A model generated the notes under the pieces. The model saw only the letters and a program-made list of their open reading frames with translations. It had not been told where the DNA came from and did no database searches. Positions 47,717 through 56,541 of a DNA stretch of 64,000 nt are shown one piece after another (the first letter of the stretch is position 1; each line of letters opens with the position of its first letter). Made by a program: the position numbers and the translations under genes. Origin of the DNA: Longispora sp047121295 (lineage in GTDB: Bacteria; Actinomycetota; Actinomycetes; Mycobacteriales; Micromonosporaceae). Location of the stretch: positions 558,001 to 622,000 of the forward strand of contig NZ_CP139447.1 of the NCBI RefSeq assembly GCF_047121295.1, written 5' to 3'.

Positions 47717-49258
47717 CTAGGCCACGAACCGGGCCCGGCGACGGCGGGCCACGACGACGCCGGCGCCGCCGAGGGCGAGCAGGGCCGCCCCGCCGGCCGC
47801 GTACAGCCCGATGGTCGCGCCGGTCACCGGCAGGTTGCCGCCGGAGTTCGCCGCGCCGCTGGCGTTGACGGTCACCGGGGCGGAGTCGTTGCCCGGGTTG
47901 CCGTCGTTGGCCGGGCCGTTGCCGATCCGGGAGACGAGGACCTTGCCGGCGGCGTTGGCGACCACGCGGTCGATCCGCAGGCCGAGGTCGAACAGCACGG
48001 TCTCACCGGCGCCGAGCCGGGCGGACGGGCTGTCGCAGTGGTACTCGGCCGCGCCGACCTTGCCCGGGTGCTGCCAGTCCACGGTGTCGCCCGAGGCGGG
48101 GAAGCACTCGCGCGGCACCGTGACCGCCGTGGTGCCCTCCGGCACGGTGAACCGGATCGCGACGGCCGGCGAACCGGCCCGGCTCGCGTCGATGCCGCCC
48201 TTGCCGACGTTCTTCGCGCCGACCTTCGCGGTGACGGTCGCGCCGGTCGCGCCGGTCAGGTTCGCGCCCACGGCCGCAGCGTCCGGTTTGTTGTCGCCGG
48301 TCACGGTCACCTCGATCGTCGTCCAGTTGTTGGACTTGTCCGAGTCGGCCTGCGGCGGGGCTGCGAGCTTCGCGACCGGCTGGGCCACCAGGGTGAGCTC
48401 CTTGCCGGTGCCGGGCGAACCCGGCTCGAAGCCCCGCTTCTTGAAGGCGGCGACCTGGTCGGCGTACTCGGCCGGGGTCAGCCAGTCGGCCTCCACCGCC
48501 GCCTGGCTGGGGGCCGCGGTGTCCGCGAGGACCTGGTAGCCCAGGGGCTCCGACAGCGCGTACGTCCGGCCGGGCTCCAGCGGGGTCGTGAAGACGCAGG
48601 CCGGGAAGTAGCCGCCGTCGCGGTACCAGCAGTTCGAGTAGCGTTCCGTCGGGACCAGCGCGTGGTCGCCCATCAGCTGGAGCACCGCGCCGTTGGCGGT
48701 GACCCGGCCGGCGTTGCGCACCGTCATCGGGACCGTGAACCGGCCGCCCGGCGCGGCGCTGACCGTCTGCCGCTCGCCGGCGACCAGGTCCACGGCCTCG
48801 CCGACGGTCACCTTGGAGGTGCTGGTGACGGTGTCGAAACCCGGGACCGCCAGCGTGACCTTGAGCGCGCCGCTCGCGCCGGCCTTGGCGGCGGCGTCAG
48901 CCTTGAACGTGATCTCGAACAGGCTCAGGCCCCACTGCTCGACGCTCGTCGGCTGGCTGTCCTCGCAGGTGGTGACCGTGCCCTGGGTGGCGCAGTGCGC
49001 GTACGACGGGAAGGTGGCGGTCGCGACACCGGCGAGGCCGGCCGTGTCGAAGGTGAGCTTGCGCGACGGGAGGACGGTGGCCGAGCTCGCGTAGATGGTG
49101 GCGTACTGCGAGCCGGCGGCCTGGTCGGCGAGCGTGACGTCCGCGACGGTGACGTCCAGCTTCGGCGTCGCGGGTGCAGCCGCCGCCGGGGACGCGAGCA
49201 GGGTCGCACCAGCGACGCCCAGGGCCGCCAACCATCGGCGGGCAGGGGTGAACTGCAT
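47717..49258 (-). CDS. LPXTG-anchored cell-surface protein
   Basis: 513 residues. Signal peptide MQFTPARRWLAALGVAGATL to AAAAP, a long beta-rich extracellular region with an even run of Val/Thr strands and paired cysteines (SYAHCATQGTVTTC, SNCWYRDGGYFPAC). Near the C-terminus lie NLPVTGATIGLYAAGG and RRRRARFVA, a sortase signal. Repeated DUF11-like segments are suggested by VTVRNAGRV and AKVGAKNVGKG. Function unknown, probably adhesion or a wall layer. Start ATG 49258 after GGAG. Confidence 0.85.
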   Translation of the reverse strand: MQFTPARRWLAALGVAGATLLASPAAAAPATPKLDVTVADVTLADQAAGSQYATIYASSATVLPSRKLTFDTAGLAGVATATFPSYAHCATQGTVTTCEDSQPTSVEQWGLSLFEITFKADAAAKAGASGALKVTLAVPGFDTVTSTSKVTVGEAVDLVAGERQTVSAAPGGRFTVPMTVRNAGRVTANGAVLQLMGDHALVPTERYSNCWYRDGGYFPACVFTTPLEPGRTYALSEPLGYQVLADTAAPSQAAVEADWLTPAEYADQVAAFKKRGFEPGSPGTGKELTLVAQPVAKLAAPPQADSDKSNNWTTIEVTVTGDNKPDAAAVGANLTGATGATVTAKVGAKNVGKGGIDASRAGSPAVAIRFTVPEGTTAVTVPRECFPASGDTVDWQHPGKVGAAEYHCDSPSARLGAGETVLFDLGLRIDRVVANAAGKVLVSRIGNGPANDGNPGNDSAPVTVNASGAANSGGNLPVTGATIGLYAAGGAALLALGGAGVVVARRRRARFVA

Positions 49259-49436
49259 GGGGGAACTCCAGCTGATCTTGGGAGGGATTCCGGCCAGCCT
49301 AGCCGCCGGACGACGTTCCCGCTGTCCCGTCCGGGCCCGGCGCCGCGCCGGGCCGGTTCCGCGCCGGTGCAATGCCGGTCGCCGGTGCCGCCCCGGTCGC
49401 CGGTGGCGGGGTGTCCCGGGTGGCAGAGTGGACCGT

Positions 49437-49477
49437 TGGCCGGGTCGGCACGTTCGATGGCCGGGTCGGCACGTTCG
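49437..49477. repeat. Perfect 20-bp direct repeat upstream of the isochorismatase gene
   Basis: TGGCCGGGTCGGCACGTTCG at 49437-49456 and again at 49458-49477 (21-bp period, two helical turns), about 55 bp before the chosen start. Possible iterated operator, or slippage duplication. Confidence 0.6.
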
Positions 49478-49530
49478 TCGGTCGCGTCGTCGTGGGAGTG
49501 GGGTGCTGGGGAGTGGAGTCCGGAGCGAGG

Positions 49531-50184
49531 GTGCACGACTGGCGGATCGAGGACCGGGAGTACGCCCGGCAGGAGGAGCGGCGCGGCAGGCGGCACGCGT
49601 ACGAACGGATCGACCCGGCCCGCACCGCCCTCGTCGTGATCGACATGGTCCCGTTCTTCGTCGCCGAGTCGGCGTACTGCCAGGGCATCGTGCCCCGGAT
49701 CAGCCTGCTCGCCGACGCCCTCCGCGGCGCGGGCGGCACGGTCGCCTGGGTACTGCCGGGCAGCGACGGGCCGCCGGGCGTGGCCGACGAGTTCTACGGG
49801 CCGCGCATCGCCGAGCTGTTCCGCCGCTCCGGGGGCGAGGGCCCGCTGGTCGACCGGATCTGGCCCGCCTTCGACGTCCGCTCCGAGGACGTGCTGGTGG
49901 AGAAGACGGCGGCGAGCGCGTTCTTTCCCGGCCGGTGCCCGCTGCCGGAGGAGCTGGCGGCGCGCGGGATCGACACCGTCCTGATCACCGGCACGGTCAC
50001 GAACGTGTGCTGCGAGTCCTCCGCCCGCGACGCCAGCACGCTGGGCTACCGGGTGGTCATGGTGGCCGACGGCAATGCCGCGCGCCGCGACGAGGACCAC
50101 AACGCGACCCTGCACACGGTGTACCGGTCCTTCGGCGACGTCCGGCCGACGGCGGAGATCCTGGAGCTGATCGCCGGGCGCTGA
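49531..50184 (+). CDS. Isochorismatase/cysteine hydrolase family protein
   Basis: 217 residues from GTG 49531. The triad is visible: Asp in TALVVIDMVPFF, Lys in LVEKTAASAFF, and Cys in TNVCCESSARDA. These enzymes hydrolyse isochorismate, nicotinamide or other amides; the substrate is not determined. The reading frame is open further upstream (to 49372), but that part is repeat-rich and absent from the family. A terminator covers its stop codon. Confidence 0.87.
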   Translation: MHDWRIEDREYARQEERRGRRHAYERIDPARTALVVIDMVPFFVAESAYCQGIVPRISLLADALRGAGGTVAWVLPGSDGPPGVADEFYGPRIAELFRRSGGEGPLVDRIWPAFDVRSEDVLVEKTAASAFFPGRCPLPEELAARGIDTVLITGTVTNVCCESSARDASTLGYRVVMVADGNAARRDEDHNATLHTVYRSFGDVRPTAEILELIAGR

Positions 50185-50224
50185 CCGGGCCGGGCCCCGC
50201 GCGGCCGGGTCGGCCCGGTCAGCG
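50179..50224 (+). terminator. Isochorismatase gene terminator
   Basis: CGCTGACCGGGCCG (50179-50192) and CGGCCCGGTCAGCG (50211-50224), overlapping the TGA stop. Confidence 0.75.
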
Positions 50225-50262
50225 CGCGGCGTGGTGGCCCGGGTCGTGCCGGCGGAGAGCCG

Positions 50263-50305
50263 ACGAGAGCGGCCCCCGTCCGGGTGGGACGGGGGCCGCT
50301 CTCGT
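50263..50305. terminator. Bidirectional terminator
   Basis: A perfect 19-bp stem (50263-50281 with 50287-50305), 5-nt loop, between convergent isochorismatase and M23 peptidase genes. Very similar in sequence to the stem at 47662-47704. Confidence 0.85.
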
Positions 50306-50361
50306 GTCGACCGGGGACACCTCGCGGGCCGGACATCCCGTGCTCGCGTGTGTCGGGTGGG

Positions 50362-51156
50362 TCAGTTCAGCTTGACGCCGCGTTCGGCCATGAAGGGCAG
50401 CGGGTCCACGGCGTTGCCGTTGTTGGCGCTGTCGCCGCCCAGGTGTACCTCGAAGTGGCAGTGCGAGCCCTGCGAGTTCCCGGTGTTGCCCATCAGCGCG
50501 ATGGTCTGGCCCGCCTCGACGTGCTGGCCGACCTGCACCTTGACGACCGAGTTGTGGCCGTAGAGGGTGCGGACGCCGTTGCCGTGGTTGATGATCACGG
50601 CGAAGCCGTAGCCGCCGTAGTCCCAGGTGGCGGCGAGTTCGACGGTGCCGGCCGCGGCGGCCCGGATCACGGTGCCCTCGTTGTTGGCGAGGTCGACGCC
50701 GGCGTGCATGGCGCCCCAGCGCATCCCGAACTCACTGGTGAAGGTGTAGTCGGCGACCGGGGAGACCCACGCGGGCTTCGGCGGCGGCGGGGGAGGCGGC
50801 GGCGGGGCGGCCGGGGAGGGCGCGGCAGTCGAGGGGGTCGCGGCCGGGGCGGACGTCGCCGGGGCGGCGGTCGGCTGGTCGCGGTGCGCGCGGTCGGCCC
50901 GGGCGGAGAGGTTGCGGTCACTCTCCGTGACGGTCGCCGAGGCGTTCGCCGTCTTGGTGTGGTTCACGGAAATCAGCGATACGACGGCCGCGAGGGTCAC
51001 GGCGAGGAGCGCGAGGGACGCTCCGGCGTAGCGGTTGCGCAGGGCTCCGAGCGGTGGGAGCCGGAAATTCCTGATCTTGCTGGGACTGGCTTCATCCTGC
51101 TGAAGTGCCGGTTCACCGGATTCGAACTGGTCTTCAGCGTCCTTGGTATGTCGCAC
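50362..51156 (-). CDS. M23 (LytM) peptidoglycan endopeptidase, membrane-anchored
   Basis: 264 residues. GTG 51156 is chosen for the GGAGG 7 nt upstream (an ATG at 51210 would add 18 residues). A cytosolic N-terminus, one transmembrane helix (LALLAVTLAAVVSLISV, about 46-64), and an Ala/Pro/Thr-rich wall-spanning linker (PPPPPPPPPKP). The M23 domain has zinc ligands in MHAGVDLAN and SHCHFEVHLGG. Cleaves peptide crosslinks of peptidoglycan during growth. The hairpin TAGCGA/TCGCTA (51174-51193) just upstream may regulate it. Confidence 0.92.
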   Translation of the reverse strand: MRHTKDAEDQFESGEPALQQDEASPSKIRNFRLPPLGALRNRYAGASLALLAVTLAAVVSLISVNHTKTANASATVTESDRNLSARADRAHRDQPTAAPATSAPAATPSTAAPSPAAPPPPPPPPPKPAWVSPVADYTFTSEFGMRWGAMHAGVDLANNEGTVIRAAAAGTVELAATWDYGGYGFAVIINHGNGVRTLYGHNSVVKVQVGQHVEAGQTIALMGNTGNSQGSHCHFEVHLGGDSANNGNAVDPLPFMAERGVKLN

Positions 51157-51173
51157 GCGACTACCTCCGTAGC

Positions 51174-51193
51174 TAGCGAATTGGCCGTCGCTA
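51174..51193 (-). promoter_or_regulatory. Hairpin in the M23 leader
   Basis: TAGCGA (51174-51179) and TCGCTA (51188-51193) form a small stem about 18 bp upstream of the peptidase start, just before the GGAGG site. The leader was checked for a c-di-AMP (ydaO) riboswitch and does not show its consensus blocks. Confidence 0.4.
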
Positions 51194-51404
51194 AGGCTGG
51201 CCCCTGACATCGATGACTGCCAAGGGTGATCATGGTTTCGTGGCCTTTCGCTCGTCGTTGTTGACCGTCCGGATGAAAAATCGGGTGAGAGTCGTAACAG
51301 AAAGTGATATTTGAGTGACCTCGCTCACTGCCCATGCGGTGTGGGTCACCCCCCGGCGGCTGCGGTACGGTCAGCGGCAGGACGCGCGTGACAAGGGAGT
51401 CTCG

Positions 51405-51809
51405 ATGGGTGCACGTATTCGGGTAGTCGTCGCCAAGCCCGGCCTCGACGGCCACGACCGCGGTGCGAAGGTGGTGGCGCGGGCGCTGCGGGACGCCGGC
51501 ATGGAGGTCATCTACACCGGCCTGCACCAGACCCCCGAGCAGATCGTCGAGACCGCCATCCAGGAGGACGCCGACGTCGTCGGGCTGTCCGTGCTCTCCG
51601 GCGCGCACATGACGCTGTTCGCCAAGGTGCTCGAGCTGCTGCGCGAGCGCGGGGCCGACGACATCGTCGTGTTCGGCGGCGGGATCGTGCCGGACGACGA
51701 CCTGCCGGAGCTCGAGCGGCTCGGCGTCGCGAAGATCTTCACCCCGGGCGCGACCACGACGTCGATCGTCGAGTGGGTGCAGGAGCGGTTCGCGCAGACC
51801 TCGGCCTGA
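51405..51809 (+). CDS. Cobalamin-binding domain protein (methylmalonyl-CoA mutase small-subunit-like)
   Basis: 134 residues: a stand-alone B12-binding Rossmann domain. The DxHxxG motif is KPGLDGHDRGAK, the SxL motif GLSVLSGAH, and the GG loop VVFGGGIVPDDD. Such proteins pair with a separate catalytic subunit of methylmalonyl- or isobutyryl-CoA-type mutases. No catalytic subunit is in the window, so the partner must be elsewhere. ATG 51405 with AAGGGAG 5 nt upstream; TACGGT at 51366 is a possible -10. Neighbouring sucCD would consume the succinyl-CoA product. Confidence 0.9.
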   Translation: MGARIRVVVAKPGLDGHDRGAKVVARALRDAGMEVIYTGLHQTPEQIVETAIQEDADVVGLSVLSGAHMTLFAKVLELLRERGADDIVVFGGGIVPDDDLPELERLGVAKIFTPGATTTSIVEWVQERFAQTSA

Positions 51810-51824
51810 CGGCCCCACAGAAGT

Positions 51825-51880
51825 GCCGCCGCGCGCCGGATGAGGTGCGCGGCGTAACCGTCAAAAGGTCTTGGTTTTAG
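51825..51880 (-). repeat. Dispersed intergenic element, copy E
   Basis: Reverse strand GGTTACGCCGCGCACCTCAT, CCGGCGCGCGGCGG, directly after the B12-domain gene. The arms GCCGC.../GCGGC can pair. Confidence 0.6.
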
Positions 51881-51894
51881 AAACGCAAAAAGGT

Positions 51895-51931
51895 GGGGTG
51901 CCGGACACACCCCTCACATGTCCGGCACCCC
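51895..51931. terminator. Hairpin in the mutA-sucC gap
   Basis: GGGGTGCCGGACA (51895-51907) and TGTCCGGCACCCC (51919-51931), a perfect 13-bp stem with A5 on its left side. The rest of the 453-bp gap (51810-52262) shows no gene, only element E and the sucC promoter. Confidence 0.7.
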
Positions 51932-52195
51932 GTGCACAATGCCCCGCCGCCACCCCTCGACCGACGAGGCATCGGCCGCTTGCGCCATCCCCGACCGAAG
52001 TCCATTTTCTGGTACTTCGTCCCCCGGGTCTGACATCCAGTTCAACGACGCCCCGGGCCGGGGGTAACGCCCTGACGAGGGAGTTTTCGCAGTATTTTGT
52101 GAGGAGGCCCGCCCCGCCCGCTTCGGGAGGGAACGGTCGGCTGTGGATTAGCGCACAACGCGTACCCGCGTGTTCACCCGCGAGGGCGCGCACGA

Positions 52196-52201
52196 CTAGT
52201 C
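52196..52201 (+). promoter_or_regulatory. -10 box for sucC
   Basis: TAGTCT about 61 nt before the sucC GTG, giving a leader of about 55 nt. Confidence 0.4.
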
Positions 52202-52262
52202 TGCGGCGTTAGGCCCGTCAATCCGGCGGGCGCGTCAGGACGACGGAACGGGACGCGCAAAC

Positions 52263-53441
52263 GTGGACCTGTACGAGTACCAGGGGCGCGAGCTGTTCGA
52301 GCGGCACTCGTTGCCGGTCTTGAGCGGCGACGTAGCCACCACCCCTGAAGAAGCCCGCGAGATCGCCGAGAAGCTCGGCGTCCGGGTCGTAGTGAAAGCC
52401 CAGGTCAAGGTGGGCGGCCGAGGCAAGGCGGGCGGCATCAAGCTGGCCGACGACGCCGCTGAGGCCGAGACCCACGCCCGGGCCATCCTCGGCATGGACA
52501 TCAAGGGTCACACGGTCGAGAAGGTCATGGTCACGACCACGGCCGACATCGTCGAGGAGTACTACTTCTCGTACCTGCTCGACCGGGCCAACCGCACCTT
52601 CCTCTGCATCGCCAGCACCGCCGGCGGCATGGAGATCGAGGAGGTGGCGCACACGGCACCCGAGAAGGTCGCCAAGGTCGCCATCGACGCGAGCAAGGGC
52701 GTCGACCTGGCGAAGGCCAAGGAGATCGTGGCCCAGGCCCAGTTCCCCGCCGAGGTCGCCGACCAGGTCGCCGACATCGCCGTGAAGCTGTGGGCGGCGT
52801 TCGTCGCGGAGGACGCGACCCTCGTCGAGGTCAACCCGCTCGCCAAGCTGAGCGACGGCCGGGTCCTGCTGCTGGACGCGAAGGTCACCTTCGACGGCAA
52901 CGCGGACTTCCGGCAGGCCGGGCACGAGGCGTACGAGGACAAGGACGCCGTCGACCCGCTCGAGCAGGCGGCCAAGGCCAAGGGCCTCAACTACGTCAAG
53001 CTCGACGGCCAGGTCGGCATCATCGGCAACGGCGCGGGCCTGGTCATGTCGACCCTCGACGTCGTGTCCTACGCCGGTGAGGAGTTCGGCGGCGTCAAGC
53101 CGGCCAACTTCCTCGACATCGGCGGCGGCGCCTCGGCCGAGGTCATGGCCGACTCGCTGGAGATCGTCATGTCGGACCCCGACGTGAAGAGCATCTTCGT
53201 GAACGTGTTCGGCGGCATCACCGCGTGCGACGCGGTCGCCAACGGCATCGTCTCCGCCCTCGCGCTGCTGCACGAGCGCGGCGAGGACGTCACCAAGCCG
53301 CTCGTCGTCCGGCTGGACGGCAACAACGCCGAAGAGGGTCGCCGCATCCTCGACGAGGCGAACCACGCGCTGGTCCAGCGCGTCGACACGATGGACGGAG
53401 CGGCCCGCAAGGCCGCCGAGCTCGCGGCTGCGGGGGTCTGA
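52263..53441 (+). CDS. sucC: Succinyl-CoA synthetase beta subunit (ADP-forming)
   Basis: TCA-cycle step: succinyl-CoA + ADP + Pi to succinate + ATP. The 392-residue product has an N-terminal ATP-grasp domain (MDLYEYQGRELFERH, VVKAQVKVGGRGKAGG, FVAEDATLVEVNPLAKL) and a C-terminal CoA-ligase domain (PANFLDIGGGASAEVM, VFGGITACDAVANGIV). GTG start, no strong Shine-Dalgarno. sucD begins 2 bp after the stop. Confidence 0.96.
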   Translation: MDLYEYQGRELFERHSLPVLSGDVATTPEEAREIAEKLGVRVVVKAQVKVGGRGKAGGIKLADDAAEAETHARAILGMDIKGHTVEKVMVTTTADIVEEYYFSYLLDRANRTFLCIASTAGGMEIEEVAHTAPEKVAKVAIDASKGVDLAKAKEIVAQAQFPAEVADQVADIAVKLWAAFVAEDATLVEVNPLAKLSDGRVLLLDAKVTFDGNADFRQAGHEAYEDKDAVDPLEQAAKAKGLNYVKLDGQVGIIGNGAGLVMSTLDVVSYAGEEFGGVKPANFLDIGGGASAEVMADSLEIVMSDPDVKSIFVNVFGGITACDAVANGIVSALALLHERGEDVTKPLVVRLDGNNAEEGRRILDEANHALVQRVDTMDGAARKAAELAAAGV

Positions 53442-53443
53442 CA

Positions 53444-54331
53444 ATGGCTATCTGGCTGACTGAGGACTCCAAGGTCATCGTTCAGGGCATGACCGGCTCC
53501 GAGGGTATGAAGCACACCCGGAAGATGCTGGCCGCCGGTACCAAGATCGTCGGTGGCGTGAACCCGCGCAAGGCCGGCACCACGGTCGACGTCGACGGCG
53601 TCTCGCTGCCGGTGTTCGCCAACGTGGCCGAGGCCATGGGGCAGACCGGTGCCGACACCACGGTCATCTTCGTCCCGCCGGCGCACACCAAGAGCGCCGT
53701 CCTCGAGGCGATCGACGCGGGCATCGGCCTGGCCGTCGTGATCACCGAGGGCGTGCCGGTGCACGACACCGCCGAGTTCTGGGCGCACGCGGTCGCCACG
53801 GGCAACAAGACCCGGATCATCGGGCCGAACTGCCCCGGCATCGCCTCCCCGGGCGCGTCGAACGCCGGCATCATCCCGGCGAGCATCTCCGGCTCCGGCC
53901 GGATCGGCCTCGTGTCGAAGTCGGGCACGCTGACCTACCAGATGATGTACGAGCTGTCCGACATCGGCTTCACCACGGCCGTCGGCATCGGTGGCGACCC
54001 GATCATCGGCACCACGCACATCGACGCGCTCGCCGCCTTCCAGGAGGACCCGGCGACCGAGGCGATCGTGATGATCGGCGAGATCGGTGGCGACGCCGAG
54101 GAGCGGGCCGCCGCGTACATCAAGGAGCACGTGACCAAGCCGGTCGTCGCGTACATCGCGGGCTTCACCGCCCCCGAGGGCAAGACGATGGGCCACGCCG
54201 GCGCGATCATCTCCGGCTCGTCCGGGACCGCCGACGCGAAGAAGCTGGCACTGGAGGCCGTGGGCGTGAAGGTCGGCAAGACGCCGTCCGAGACCGCCCG
54301 GCTGATGCGCGAGGTCGTGCAGGGCCTGTAA
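53444..54331 (+). CDS. sucD: Succinyl-CoA synthetase alpha subunit
   Basis: 295 residues. CoA-binding Rossmann domain (TEDSKVIVQGMTGSEGMKH, NPRKAGTTVDVDGVSLPVF) and the ligase domain with the phosphorylated histidine in MGHAGAII. Forms the alpha2beta2 or alphabeta enzyme with SucC. ATG at 53444, 2 bp after sucC. A terminator with five T residues follows, and perM comes next, the same order as in mycobacteria. Confidence 0.96.
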   Translation: MAIWLTEDSKVIVQGMTGSEGMKHTRKMLAAGTKIVGGVNPRKAGTTVDVDGVSLPVFANVAEAMGQTGADTTVIFVPPAHTKSAVLEAIDAGIGLAVVITEGVPVHDTAEFWAHAVATGNKTRIIGPNCPGIASPGASNAGIIPASISGSGRIGLVSKSGTLTYQMMYELSDIGFTTAVGIGGDPIIGTTHIDALAAFQEDPATEAIVMIGEIGGDAEERAAAYIKEHVTKPVVAYIAGFTAPEGKTMGHAGAIISGSSGTADAKKLALEAVGVKVGKTPSETARLMREVVQGL

Positions 54332-54340
54332 GAGTTGGGA

Positions 54341-54380
54341 AAGGTCCGTCTCACCGCTGGTCGGAGAGACGGACCTTTTT
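54341..54380 (+). terminator. sucCD terminator
   Basis: AAGGTCCGTCTC (54341-54352) pairs with GAGACGGACCTT (54366-54377), running into TTTTT. Confidence 0.9.
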
Positions 54381-54425
54381 CGTGTACCGCCATCCCGGGC
54401 GCGACGGGCCACGCGTCCGGTCGCC

Positions 54426-54431
54426 TAGAGT
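54426..54431 (+). promoter_or_regulatory. -10 box for perM-like gene (leaderless)
   Basis: TAGAGT lies 8 nt before the ATG at 54440. Confidence 0.4.
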
Positions 54432-54439
54432 GGACAGCG

Positions 54440-55699
54440 ATGGACGAGGAGACCTATACCGCCGCGCAGCGCGACACGGTGCTGGTCCGCACGGGTGCCC
54501 CCGCGAAGCCGGCCCGGAAGCGGCAGAAGCCGGTCTCCGTGCTCACCGCCGCCGCCGTGACCAGCGGCTGGGCGGCGTTGATCTCGTTCGCGCCCGTGAT
54601 CGTGCTCGTGGCGGCCGGCTGGCTGCTCGACGGCAGCAGCGCGGCGTCCGTCACCGCGACCGTCCGGTTCGGCGCCGTGGCCTGGCTGCTCGGCCACGGG
54701 GTGCCGGCCCAGGCCGGGGACGTCACGATCAGCCTCACCCCGCTGGCCCTGACCGGCCTCGTCCTCTACCGCCTGGTCCGGGCCGGCGCGCACACCGCGC
54801 GGGGCATCGGGCTCGGCACGTCCATCACGGACGCCCCGACCGACACCCGCGAGGTCGCCAAGCTGCTCGCGCCGGTGATCGGCGCGGTCGCGGCGGTGTA
54901 CGCGATGATCGGCGGCCTCACCGCCGCCGTCGCGAGCACCCCGGGCCTGACGGTGTCCCCGCTGCGCGCGGCGGGGACCACCGGCCTGCTGGCCGCCGTG
55001 ACGGCCGGCGGCGGGGCACTCGCCGAGTCCGGGCTGTTCGGCGGGGTGTGGCGGCGGGTGCCGCGCCAGTCCCAGCACGCGCTGCGGACCGCCGTGGTCG
55101 GGGTGCTGCTCCTGTACGGAGCGGGCGCGGCGACCGCCGGGGTGGCCACCGCCGTCACCGGGGGCGCGGCGGGCGGCATGTTCCGGTCGTACTCGACCGG
55201 GGTCGCCGGGCAGGCCGGCCTGACCGTGCTGTGCCTGGTGTACGCGCCGACGGTCGCGATCTGGGCCGTCAGCTACCTGGTCGGCCCCGGGTTCGCGTTC
55301 GGAGTGGACACCGTGGTGAGCCCGCTGCGCGTCGAACTCGGCGCGCTGCCCGGCTTCCCCATCCTGTCGGGGCTGCCCGACCAGCCGGTGACCTGGGTCG
55401 GCGGGCTCGCCGTGCTGGTGCCGCTGGCCGCGACCGCGCTGGCCGGGGCGCTGCTGGCCCGGCGGTCGGACCTGCGTACCCCCAGACTGGCGAAAGCCGC
55501 GATCCTCGCCGGCATCCCGGCGGCGGTGATCTGCGCGCTGCTGGCCGTGGCGGCCAGTGGCTCGCTGGGTGCCGAGCGGCTGACGGAGATCGGGCCGAGC
55601 TGGTGGCGGTTCGGGCTGTTCGGCGGGCTGGCCGTCGCGGTAGGGGCGCCGCTGGGCGCGGTGGGCTACCGGCTGCTGCGGTCGCTGCGCCGCCGATAG
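54440..55699 (+). CDS. DUF6350 / PerM-like cell-division membrane protein
   Basis: 419 residues with about 9-10 hydrophobic helices after a short cytosolic N-terminus. Its position between sucD and purN matches perM of M. tuberculosis, a membrane protein tied to cell division and persistence. The family is actinobacterial, and no catalytic motif is visible. ATG 54440 with a leaderless-type promoter. Function by orthology only; the sequence shows only a polytopic membrane protein ending SLRRR. Confidence 0.8.
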   Translation: MDEETYTAAQRDTVLVRTGAPAKPARKRQKPVSVLTAAAVTSGWAALISFAPVIVLVAAGWLLDGSSAASVTATVRFGAVAWLLGHGVPAQAGDVTISLTPLALTGLVLYRLVRAGAHTARGIGLGTSITDAPTDTREVAKLLAPVIGAVAAVYAMIGGLTAAVASTPGLTVSPLRAAGTTGLLAAVTAGGGALAESGLFGGVWRRVPRQSQHALRTAVVGVLLLYGAGAATAGVATAVTGGAAGGMFRSYSTGVAGQAGLTVLCLVYAPTVAIWAVSYLVGPGFAFGVDTVVSPLRVELGALPGFPILSGLPDQPVTWVGGLAVLVPLAATALAGALLARRSDLRTPRLAKAAILAGIPAAVICALLAVAASGSLGAERLTEIGPSWWRFGLFGGLAVAVGAPLGAVGYRLLRSLRRR

Positions 55700-55778
55700 T
55701 CCTTTCGCGGCTGGGCGCCGGGCCTTTCGCGGGTGCGGCCGGTGGCCCCGGCCGCTGGCGACCGGGAGCCCGGCCCGG

Positions 55779-56456
55779 TCAGTAGTTGTCGGAGTTGGTG
55801 TACCGGTCGAAGTTGCCGCTCCAGTCGAACGTCGCGCAGAACACGATGCCGATCAGGATGCCGACGGCGCCCAGGATCAGCCCGATCATCGCCAGCGTCT
55901 TGTTGTTCGCCTCGCCGGACTGCGCCTTGCGCATCCCGATCACGCCGGTGACGATCGCCGGGATGCCCGCGAGGATGCCCAGCCCGCAGCACCAGGACAG
56001 CACGACGGCCGCGATCCCGAAACTCAGCGCGAGGATGCCGTAGATGTTGCCCTTGGGCTTGGGCCCCTCGGCCGGGGGCGCGCCGTACGGCGGCATCGTC
56101 GGCGGCATGCCGGCACCCGGGGCGCCGGGCGGCGGGTAGTTGTAGCCCTGGGGCACGCCACCCGGGGGCGGCGGGATCGGCACGTCGTCGTGCGACGGCG
56201 GCGGCATGCCGCTCGGGGCGGAGCCGTAGGTGCCCGGGGGATAGGCGCCCGGCTGCGGGGTTCCGTAGGTGCCGGGCGGCGGGGCCGGCGGCACCGTGCC
56301 GTAGGGCGGCGGTGGCGGCGGGCTGTTCGCGGGGCCGGCCCCCAGCGGGGGCGGCACGGTCGGCGGCGGGACGATCGAGGGCACGTCGTCCGGCGGGCGG
56401 GGCTGCTCCGGGTCGTCGTCGGGCCCGCCCGGAGGTGGCGGCGGTGGCATCGTCAT
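55779..56456 (-). CDS. DUF4190 membrane protein with Pro-rich N-terminus
   Basis: 225 residues: about 135 residues of Pro/Gly/Tyr-rich cytosolic sequence (PPPPPPPGG, GTYGTPQPGAYPPG), then the DUF4190 domain with two helices (GILALSFGIAAVVLSWCCGLG and ALMIGLILGAVGILIG-like). Typical of actinobacterial surface-exposed or divisome-associated small membrane proteins with unknown function. The next two reverse genes encode similar proteins. Confidence 0.8.
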   Translation of the reverse strand: MTMPPPPPPGGPDDDPEQPRPPDDVPSIVPPPTVPPPLGAGPANSPPPPPPYGTVPPAPPPGTYGTPQPGAYPPGTYGSAPSGMPPPSHDDVPIPPPPGGVPQGYNYPPPGAPGAGMPPTMPPYGAPPAEGPKPKGNIYGILALSFGIAAVVLSWCCGLGILAGIPAIVTGVIGMRKAQSGEANNKTLAMIGLILGAVGILIGIVFCATFDWSGNFDRYTNSDNY

Positions 56457-56500
56457 GGGGTGATCGTATGCACCGATGAACGTTTTTCGGGTACAAACGG

Positions 56501-56534
56501 ACGGGCCCGACCCCCGTGAGGGGATCGGGCCCGT
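56501..56534 (-). terminator. Terminator of the 56542-56997 gene
   Basis: ACGGGCCCGA / TCGGGCCCGT with CCCC/GGGG inner pairing, just after the stop codon of the reverse gene. Confidence 0.7.
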
Positions 56535-56541
56535 GTCCGTC

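Noticed and set aside
51157..51310. c-di-AMP (ydaO) riboswitch upstream of the M23 peptidase gene
   Set aside because: Wall-lytic genes of actinobacteria often carry one, but the conserved GGGGTGAA and CCGACAGCT-type blocks are not present; only a small hairpin is seen.
51861..52193. Reverse open frame of 110 codons (and a forward one) in the gap before sucC
   Set aside because: No ribosome site, composition typical of shadow frames, and it overlaps a hairpin and the sucC promoter.
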